64,000 bases of DNA from NCBI GenBank assembly GCA_949372805.1, contig CASIBH010000008.1, forward strand, positions 38,766 to 102,765, written 5' to 3'. This document shows positions 9,784-17,149 of the stretch, in pieces (within the stretch, counting starts at the first letter, position 1; each line of letters starts with the position of its first letter). This DNA comes from an uncultured Flavobacteriales bacterium. GTDB lineage: Bacteria; Bacteroidota; Bacteroidia; Flavobacteriales; BACL11. The notes under the pieces are model-generated. The model was not told the origin of the DNA, searched no databases, and saw only the letters and a program-made list of their open reading frames with translations. The translations under genes and the position numbers were made by a program.

Positions 9784-11688
9784 CTATTTAATTAAATTAA
9801 CACTTCTAGAAATAAAATTAGTTAGATCTTCACCTTTTAACATTCCTTGAGATAACATTGCTAAATCAAGTAATTGATTAATAAGATCTACTCGCTTCTT
9901 TTTTGTTTTCTCAGCAAGAACTTTACCAATTAATTCATGATTAGAATTAATCGCTAAATTATAGGATTCAGGCATTGCTCCAAACATTTGCATACCCCCA
10001 CCTCCAGAAAGCTGTTGTTGCTCTTTCATTCTTCTCATAAATTCACTCTGTGTAATTACAACAGGAGAGTCAGATACTGACATGTTTTGAACTTGTACCG
10101 TAAATTTCTCTTTACTAACCTGATCTTCAATCATTTTTTGTAATTTCTCTTGCTCTTTATCAGAAAGTTTTGAAACAGCAGTTTCTTCTTTTTCTATTAA
10201 CTTATCAATAATATCAGCATCAACCCTTGCAAATTGTACATCTGTATTATCTCCTTCAAGTCTACTAATTAAATGACTAATTAAAGGGCCTCCAAGTTCT
10301 AAAACTTCGTACCCCTTGTCTGTAGCAGTTTTAACAAAACTATGTTGCTCTTTAGCATCATTTGTGTACAATACAATTATTTTACCATCCTTATTTTTTT
10401 GAGATTCTTTTACTTTTTCTGAGAATTCAGCGAATGTATAGTAATTACCAGCTGTATTTTTATAAAGAGAAAAATCTTTAGCTTTATCATAGAACTTCTG
10501 CTCAGTTAGCATGCCATATTCGATAAATACCTTAACGTCATCCCATTTCTGCTCAAAATCTTTTCTATCTTTTTTAAACATTCCCGCTAGCTTATCAGCA
10601 ACTTTCTTTGTAATGTGACTAGAAATTTTCTTAACATTTCCATCTGCCTGAAGATAAGACCTAGAAACATTTAAAGGAATATCTGGCGAATCAATTACAC
10701 CATGTAAAAGAGTTAAAAATTCTGGAACTATATTTTCTACATTATCTGTAATAAAAACTTGATTACTGTATAGATTAATCTTATTCTTTTGAACCTCTAA
10801 ATTATTTTTTAACTTAGGGAAATAAAGTATTCCTGTGAGATTGAAAGGGAAATCAACATTTAAATGAATATGAAACAAAGGATCATTAAACTCCATTGGA
10901 TATAATTCCTTGTAGAAAGACTTATAATTCTCATCCTTTAAGTTAGCAGGAGTTTTTGTCCATGCAGGCTTTGTGTTATTAATAATATTATCAGAAACCT
11001 TATCAACCTTTATAATTTCTCCTTTATCATCTTTTTTACCCTTAGGATCATCTATTTTATCTGTCTTAGTACCAAACTTAATTTCAACTGGTAAAAACTT
11101 ACAGTACTTATTTAAAATAGTTGAGATTCTATTTTCCTCTAAAAATTCTGTTGAATCATCTGCAATATGCAATACAATATCAGTACCCTTAGTTTTTTTC
11201 TTTGTCTCCTCCATTGTAAAATTTGGAGAACCATCACATACCCACTTAACAGGCTTACTGTTAGGCAATTGACTCTTAGTAATAATCTCAACTTCTTTTG
11301 CAACCATAAATGCAGAGTAAAAACCAAGACCAAAATGACCAATAATTGAATTTTTAGTATCAGCATCTTTATACTTATTTACAAACTCTTCAGCTCCTGA
11401 AAATGCAATTTGATTAATATACTTATCTAATTCTTCATCAGTCATTCCAATACCGTTATCTCTAATAGTAAGAGTTTTAGCCTCTTTATCTAATAAAACC
11501 TCAACACGTAATTTAGTGATATCAGAATTCAACTCTCCAACTGTCTTTAGAGTTTTCATTTTTTGAGTTGCATCAACTGCATTAGAAACTAGTTCTCTCA
11601 GAAATATTTCATGATCTGAATAAAGAAACTGCTTAATTATTGGAAAAATATTTTCCGTTTGAACATTAATATTACCTTTTTTTATCAT
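9784..11688 (-). CDS. htpG: Molecular chaperone HtpG (Hsp90)
   Basis: FLRELVSNAVDATQKMK, IRDNGIGMT, IGHFGLGFYSAFMVA, NVSRSYLQAD. Confidence 0.98.
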   Translation of the reverse strand: MIKKGNINVQTENIFPIIKQFLYSDHEIFLRELVSNAVDATQKMKTLKTVGELNSDITKLRVEVLLDKEAKTLTIRDNGIGMTDEELDKYINQIAFSGAEEFVNKYKDADTKNSIIGHFGLGFYSAFMVAKEVEIITKSQLPNSKPVKWVCDGSPNFTMEETKKKTKGTDIVLHIADDSTEFLEENRISTILNKYCKFLPVEIKFGTKTDKIDDPKGKKDDKGEIIKVDKVSDNIINNTKPAWTKTPANLKDENYKSFYKELYPMEFNDPLFHIHLNVDFPFNLTGILYFPKLKNNLEVQKNKINLYSNQVFITDNVENIVPEFLTLLHGVIDSPDIPLNVSRSYLQADGNVKKISSHITKKVADKLAGMFKKDRKDFEQKWDDVKVFIEYGMLTEQKFYDKAKDFSLYKNTAGNYYTFAEFSEKVKESQKNKDGKIIVLYTNDAKEQHSFVKTATDKGYEVLELGGPLISHLISRLEGDNTDVQFARVDADIIDKLIEKEETAVSKLSDKEQEKLQKMIEDQVSKEKFTVQVQNMSVSDSPVVITQSEFMRRMKEQQQLSGGGGMQMFGAMPESYNLAINSNHELIGKVLAEKTKKKRVDLINQLLDLAMLSQGMLKGEDLTNFISRSVNLIK

Positions 11689-11733
11689 CTTTTATTATTT
11701 ATAGTTTTATTATTTAAATTGCAATTTATATGC

Positions 11734-11741
11734 CAAAGATA
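11734..11741 (-). promoter_or_regulatory. -7-like box TATCTTTG upstream of htpG
   Basis: Minus strand TTTATCTTTGGC about 45 nt upstream of the htpG ATG. Confidence 0.4.
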
Positions 11742-11857
11742 AATTTATGACAATCTTAGTATTAACATGAAAAAATGTCAGTAAATATATTAAAAGAAAA
11801 TATTAGAAAAATAATTTTTGAAAATGATATTCTGTATAATTAATTTTTAAAATAACA

Positions 11858-11865
11858 TATATTTG
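11858..11865 (+). promoter_or_regulatory. -7-like box TATATTTG immediately upstream of dapD
   Basis: TATATTTG-CTAAT-ATG; only 5 nt between the box and the start codon. Confidence 0.5.
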
Positions 11866-11870
11866 CTAAT

Positions 11871-12689
11871 ATGAATACTGACAATATAAAAATAATTGAA
11901 CAAGCTTGGGAAAGAAGAGAATTGCTATCTAATGAAAACACTAAAGAAGTGATCAGACGGGTAATTGAGAAATTAGACAAGGGATTACTTAGGGTTGCAG
12001 AAAAAATTAATGGAAAATGGATTGTAAATGACTGGATAAAAAAAGCAATTATCATGTATTTTCCTATTCAAAAAATGGAAACTATTGAGCTAGGCCCTTT
12101 GGAGTTTCATGATAAAATAAAATTAAAATCAAATTATGCAAAACTAAAAGTTAGAGTTGTTCCTCATGCTATAGCGAGATATGGAGCCTTTCTACAGGAG
12201 GGAGTAATAATGATGCCGTCATATGTAAATATTGGGGCATATGTAGATGCTGGAACAATGGTAGACACTTGGGCTACAGTAGGATCATGTGCTCAAATAG
12301 GTAAGAATGTACATCTTTCAGGGGGAGTTGGAATTGGTGGTGTTCTAGAGCCTATTCAAGCATCTCCAGTAATTATTGAAGATGATGTTTTTATTGGATC
12401 TAGATCTATCGTTGTTGAGGGAATTAGAATTGAAAAGGAAGCAGTAATTGGAGCGAATGTTGTTTTGACAGCCTCTACAAAAATTATTGATGTTAGTAAT
12501 AAAATACCTGTTGAAATTAAAGGGTGTATTCCAAGTAGGTCAGTTGTAATTCCAGGCACAATACAGAAAAAATTTCCTGCTGGAGAATACGGAGTTCCGT
12601 GTGCTTTAATTATTGGTAAAAGAAAAGAGAGCACTGATAAGAAAACATCATTAAATGATGCTTTAAGAACCTATAATGTTGCTGTTTAA
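11871..12689 (+). CDS. dapD: 2,3,4,5-tetrahydropyridine-2,6-dicarboxylate N-succinyltransferase
   Basis: Left-handed beta-helix hexapeptides; VPHAIARYGAFLQEGVIMMPSYVNIGAYVDAGTMVDTWATVGSCAQIGKNVHLSGGVGIGGVLEPIQA. Confidence 0.97.
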   Translation: MNTDNIKIIEQAWERRELLSNENTKEVIRRVIEKLDKGLLRVAEKINGKWIVNDWIKKAIIMYFPIQKMETIELGPLEFHDKIKLKSNYAKLKVRVVPHAIARYGAFLQEGVIMMPSYVNIGAYVDAGTMVDTWATVGSCAQIGKNVHLSGGVGIGGVLEPIQASPVIIEDDVFIGSRSIVVEGIRIEKEAVIGANVVLTASTKIIDVSNKIPVEIKGCIPSRSVVIPGTIQKKFPAGEYGVPCALIIGKRKESTDKKTSLNDALRTYNVAV

Positions 12690-13810
12690 TGCGAATTGGA
12701 TTTGATGCAAAACGTGCTTTCTCTAACTATACTGGATTAGGAAACTACTCCCGAGATACAATTAGAATTCTTAGTGAGAATTTCACAAGTAACCAATATT
12801 TTCTTTATACACCAAAAGAAAAATATAATAGCAGACTAAGTTTCATTAAAGAGTCTAAAAATATTTTCATAAGAACACCTCAAAGAATTTTTGGAAAAAT
12901 ATTTATTAGTCTTTGGAGGAGCAAGACAATTGTTAAAGATCTATTTCAAAATAAAATAGATCTTTATCACGGTCTAAGCCATGAAATCCCACTTTCAATT
13001 GAAAAAACTAATATAAAATCTATAGTTACAATACATGACCTTATATATCTGAGATATCCCAATTTATTCTCTAAAATTGATAGAAAAATTTATGATATAA
13101 AATTTAGATCTGCATGTAAGAGAGCTAATAGAATAATAGCTGTAAGTGAACAAACAAAGAAAGATATTATTAAATACTTCAAAATAGATAAGAATAAAAT
13201 ATCTGTTGTTTACCAAGGGTGTAGTAAAACTTTCCAAAAAGAAAAAGGTATTAAAGAAATTAATGCTTGTATAAATAAGTATCGGCTTCCAAAAAAATAC
13301 CTATTATATGTTGGAAGTATAGAAGAAAGAAAAAATCTTTTAACACTTCTTAAATCAATGACTATTCTAACAAATGAAACTCTTGTAGTTATTGGAGATG
13401 GAAAAATCTACAAAAAAAAATGTTTAGAATTTATCAAAAAAAATAAGCTTGAGAAAAGAATTATCATTATTTCTAATTTAGATTTGGATACAATGGCCTG
13501 CATCTATCAGAGAGCAGATATTATGATATATCCATCTATCTTTGAAGGTTTTGGAATCCCAATTTTAGAGGCATTGTTTAGCAAAACTCCAGTTATCACT
13601 ACTAAAGGAGGCTGTTTTTCTGAAGCTGGAGGTGAAGGTTCAATGTACATTAACTCAACTTCAAGCGAAGAAATTAAAGAGGCCGTAATAAAAATAAAAA
13701 ATGATACAGTATTAAGAAATAATATGATTAAAAAAGGTTTTGAGTATGCTCAAAAATTCAAAGATGAAAAGATTGCTAAAAATATTATAGACTGCTACAA
13801 ATTAGTTTAG
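12689..13810 (+). CDS. Glycosyltransferase family 4-type
   Basis: TIHDLIYLRYPNLFSKIDRKIY, KYLLYVGSIEERKNLLTLL, YPSIFEGFGIPILEALFSKTPVITT. Confidence 0.92.
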   Translation: MRIGFDAKRAFSNYTGLGNYSRDTIRILSENFTSNQYFLYTPKEKYNSRLSFIKESKNIFIRTPQRIFGKIFISLWRSKTIVKDLFQNKIDLYHGLSHEIPLSIEKTNIKSIVTIHDLIYLRYPNLFSKIDRKIYDIKFRSACKRANRIIAVSEQTKKDIIKYFKIDKNKISVVYQGCSKTFQKEKGIKEINACINKYRLPKKYLLYVGSIEERKNLLTLLKSMTILTNETLVVIGDGKIYKKKCLEFIKKNKLEKRIIIISNLDLDTMACIYQRADIMIYPSIFEGFGIPILEALFSKTPVITTKGGCFSEAGGEGSMYINSTSSEEIKEAVIKIKNDTVLRNNMIKKGFEYAQKFKDEKIAKNIIDCYKLV

Positions 13811-13811
13811 T

Positions 13812-14366
13812 ATGATTGAAGAAATAAATAATACAATTAAAATATTAAAGCAAGGAGGAATAATTCTTTATCCAACTGATACAATTTGGGGGATTGGTTG
13901 TGATGCAAATAATAAAAAGGCGATACGAAAAATATATAACTTAAAAAAAAGAGCTAAGAGCAAGGCATTAATTATTTTAATTGCAGAATATGCTAATCTA
14001 TATAAATTAATGAATCAGGTGCCACCAAATGCATATAATGAAATGCATAATGAAAAACCAACTACTGTAATATTTGATGATGTTATAAATATAGCTAATG
14101 AAGTATCTGCCGAAGATAAAAGTACAGCAATAAGATTAGTAAAAGATCCTTTTTGTAAGGAGTTAATTTACAAACTAAAAAGTCCTTTAGTTTCAACATC
14201 AGCAAATATTAGTGGAGATAATAATCCAAAAATATTCTCAGAGATTAATCAGGAATTAATTAAAAATGTTGATTATGTAGTAAATTTGCGAAAAGAAGAG
14301 ATAATGATTAATCCATCAAGAATAATTAAAATTAACAGAGATGGAATTAAAACAAATATAAGATAA
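13812..14366 (+). CDS. L-threonylcarbamoyladenylate synthase (Sua5/YciO/YrdC)
   Basis: GGIILYPTDTIWGIGCDANNKKAIRKIYNLKKRAKSKALIILI; SPLVSTSANISGD. Confidence 0.93.
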   Translation: MIEEINNTIKILKQGGIILYPTDTIWGIGCDANNKKAIRKIYNLKKRAKSKALIILIAEYANLYKLMNQVPPNAYNEMHNEKPTTVIFDDVINIANEVSAEDKSTAIRLVKDPFCKELIYKLKSPLVSTSANISGDNNPKIFSEINQELIKNVDYVVNLRKEEIMINPSRIIKINRDGIKTNIR

Positions 14367-14368
14367 TT

Positions 14369-15787
14369 GTGAATTTTCAAAAAAACCTTAATAATCCTAT
14401 TTTCAAAATAGTTGGAGAGATTTCAGATAAATTAAATATCTCTTCATATGTTGTGGGAGGATGGGTTCGTGATATGCTTTTAGACAGAAAAAGAAAAGTT
14501 ACTGATATTGATTTTGTTTGTATCGGAAGCGGTATTGAATTAGCAAAAAATGTTGCTAAAGAATTAAAAGGAGCTGAATTTAAATTCTTTAAAAACTTTG
14601 GAACAGCAATGGTAAATTTTAATGGTGAAAACTATGAGTTTGTTGGTGCAAGAAAAGAATCATACAGAGATGATTCAAGAAAACCATTAGTAGAAGATGG
14701 AAGCTTGGATGACGATCAAAATAGAAGAGATTTTACGATTAACGCTATGTCCATTCAATTAAACAAACACCAATATGGCAACTTTATAGATCCATTTGAC
14801 GGAATAAAAGACTTAGAGAGAAAAATTATAAAAACACCATTAGACCCTGATATAACATTCTCTGATGACCCACTAAGAATGATGAGAGCAGTAAGGTTTG
14901 CAAGCGAACTAAATTTCATAATATCAGAAAAAACTCTCAATGCAATTTCAAGAAATGCAAAAAGACTTTCAATAATCTCGCAGGAAAGAATTACTGATGA
15001 ATTAAATAAAATTATTTTATCTGAAGTGCCATCTCAAGGCTTTAAAATATTATTTAATACTAAATTATTGCATGAATTTTTTATTGAATTCACTTATTTA
15101 CAGGGTGTAGAAATAATAAATAACCATGCTCACAAAGATAACTTTTATCACACCTTAGAAGTGCTAGATAATATATCATTAAAAACCTCAGATTTATGGT
15201 TAAGATGGGCTGCTATATTACATGATATAGCAAAACCTCAAACGAAAAAATATGAAAAAATTGTAGGATGGACTTTTCATGCACATGAATTTATAGGCAG
15301 TAAAATGACGCCAAAGATTTTTAAAAAATTAAAACTTCCTTTAAATCATAAAATGCAGTATGTTAAAAAATTAGTATCTCTTCATTTAAGACCAATTGTT
15401 CTGGCTCAAGAAGTTGTAACTGATTCAGCAATAAGACGCTTATTATTTGACGCTGGTAATGACATTGAAGATTTAATGACACTATGTGATGCAGATATAA
15501 CATCAAAAAATCCTAATAAAGTCAAAAAATACCTTTCAAACTTTCAGCTTGTCAGAAAGAAACTTCTTGAAGTTGAAGAAAAAGATCGAGTAAGAAACTT
15601 TCAACCTCCAGTAGATGGTAATGAAATAATGGAAATGTTTGTAGTTTCATCAGGAAAACAAATAGGCTTACTAAAGCATGCCATCAAAGAAGCAATTTTA
15701 GATGGAATTGTTAAAAATGAAAAAACTGATGCTATAGAATTTTTAAAAATTAAAGCAAAAGAATTAAATATTGAGATTGTCAAATGA
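14369..15787 (+). CDS. cca: CCA tRNA nucleotidyltransferase with HD domain (GTG start)
   Basis: VVGGWVRDMLLDRKRKVTDIDFVC; RRDFTINAM; DPLRMMRAVRFASEL; HD domain WAAILHDIAKPQTKK. Confidence 0.94.
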   Translation: MNFQKNLNNPIFKIVGEISDKLNISSYVVGGWVRDMLLDRKRKVTDIDFVCIGSGIELAKNVAKELKGAEFKFFKNFGTAMVNFNGENYEFVGARKESYRDDSRKPLVEDGSLDDDQNRRDFTINAMSIQLNKHQYGNFIDPFDGIKDLERKIIKTPLDPDITFSDDPLRMMRAVRFASELNFIISEKTLNAISRNAKRLSIISQERITDELNKIILSEVPSQGFKILFNTKLLHEFFIEFTYLQGVEIINNHAHKDNFYHTLEVLDNISLKTSDLWLRWAAILHDIAKPQTKKYEKIVGWTFHAHEFIGSKMTPKIFKKLKLPLNHKMQYVKKLVSLHLRPIVLAQEVVTDSAIRRLLFDAGNDIEDLMTLCDADITSKNPNKVKKYLSNFQLVRKKLLEVEEKDRVRNFQPPVDGNEIMEMFVVSSGKQIGLLKHAIKEAILDGIVKNEKTDAIEFLKIKAKELNIEIVK

Positions 15788-16257
15788 AGTATCATATAAG
15801 AATTTATCTTGAATCAAAAGAAGATGTAACTAGAGAAATTGAGATCTCTGGAGAAGATAATCTTATGGAACTTCATAATATAATTACTCAATCTTGTAAC
15901 CTTAATGATAAAGAGCTTGCATCATTTCATTTAACAAATGATGAATTTGATTTATTAAAAGAGATTCCACTAATTCCAATTGATGAAAATACAAAAGAAT
16001 CTATGGAGCAAGTTCATATAAAGGAATTATTGATGCAAAAAGATGATAGGTTAATTTATATTTATGATTATATGAAAATGTGGAGATTCTTAGTTGAATT
16101 AAAAGAGATCTCATCACAAATTATAACAAAACCAAAATGTATTTTTAAATCAGGAGAAATGCCAACACAAGCTCCAGAAATAACATTTGATAATGATAAT
16201 CAAGAAGAAAATGAATTTTCCGAGGAAGATTCATTTGATGAGTATAATGAATACTAA
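15784..16257 (+). CDS. Plasmid pRiA4b ORF-3-like family protein
   Basis: YHIRIYLESKEDVTREIEISGEDNLMELHNIITQSCNL...RLIYIYDYMKMWRFLVELKEI; acidic C-terminus; ATGA overlap with cca. Confidence 0.75.
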   Translation: MKYHIRIYLESKEDVTREIEISGEDNLMELHNIITQSCNLNDKELASFHLTNDEFDLLKEIPLIPIDENTKESMEQVHIKELLMQKDDRLIYIYDYMKMWRFLVELKEISSQIITKPKCIFKSGEMPTQAPEITFDNDNQEENEFSEEDSFDEYNEY

Positions 16258-17149
16258 AACAAAAAAGTTAATTATTGTTCTTGGTCCAACTGCAAGTGGA
16301 AAAACATCACTTGCAGTTGAAATTGCAAAAAATAAAAAAACAGAAATTATTTCATGTGACTCGAGACAGTTTTTTAAAGAGATGTCGATTGGAACAGCAA
16401 TACCAACTAAAAATCAGCTGAAAGAAATCCAACACCATTTCATACATCACATTAGTATAAATGAAGAATATAATGCAGGTTTATTTGAAACTGGTGCTTT
16501 ATTAGCCTTAGAAGAAATTTTTAAACAAAGTGAATATGCTATTATGGTAGGTGGTTCAGGCTTATATATAAATGCAATATGTAATGGAATTGATGCCATA
16601 CCTCAAGTTCCAAAACTTATTAGACAAAAACTAGTTGACGAATATAATTGTAAAGGGCTTGAGTGGCTTCAAAAAAAAGCTATAGATATAAATAAAAATA
16701 TACTAGAAAAAATTGATAAAAATAATCCACAAAGATTAATTAGATATTTAGAGGTCTTTGAATTTACAGGAAAAGAAATTCAATCATTTTATAAAAAAAC
16801 AAAAACTAAAAGAAATTTTGAAATAATTAAAGTAGGAATCTCAATTGAAAGAGAGAATCTATATAAAAGAATAAATAATAGAGTGGATTTAATGATTGCA
16901 GATGGTTTATTAGAAGAAGTTAAAAGCTTAAAGCATTTAAAACATAAAAACCCATTACAAACTGTTGGATACAGAGAAATATTTGATTTTTTAGATAATA
17001 AAATAACATTTAAAAAAGCTATTGAAGAAATCAAACAAAATACAAGAAGATTAGCCAAAAGACAGATGACATGGTTTAGAAAAGACAAAGAAATAAAATG
17101 GATAGACATTAACTCAAAAGAAATTAAAATAGCTATCTCAGAATTGTAA
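16247..17149 (+). CDS. miaA: tRNA dimethylallyltransferase (start chosen at the internal ATG; the ORF-track start at 16187 is probably too far upstream)
   Basis: MNTKTKKLIIVLGPTASGKTSLAVEIA, ISCDSRQFFKEMSIGTA, LKHKNPLQTVGYREIFDFL. Confidence 0.95.
   Translation: MNTKTKKLIIVLGPTASGKTSLAVEIAKNKKTEIISCDSRQFFKEMSIGTAIPTKNQLKEIQHHFIHHISINEEYNAGLFETGALLALEEIFKQSEYAIMVGGSGLYINAICNGIDAIPQVPKLIRQKLVDEYNCKGLEWLQKKAIDINKNILEKIDKNNPQRLIRYLEVFEFTGKEIQSFYKKTKTKRNFEIIKVGISIERENLYKRINNRVDLMIADGLLEEVKSLKHLKHKNPLQTVGYREIFDFLDNKITFKKAIEEIKQNTRRLAKRQMTWFRKDKEIKWIDINSKEIKIAISEL

Noticed and set aside
13411-13420. A9 run in the glycosyltransferase gene (also A9/T9 runs in lon near 30733, the RecD-like helicase near 43429, the cmk C-terminus near 26697, and the porQ signal peptide near 28372)
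   Set aside because: AT-rich Lys/Phe codon runs of this length recur by chance here, with no functional precedent or domain-boundary logic. Only the A10 in dnaX was kept.
15784-16257. Mobile element / plasmid passenger suggested by the pRiA4b family name
   Set aside because: No transposase, terminal repeats or integration signs; the gene is tightly embedded between cca and miaA.
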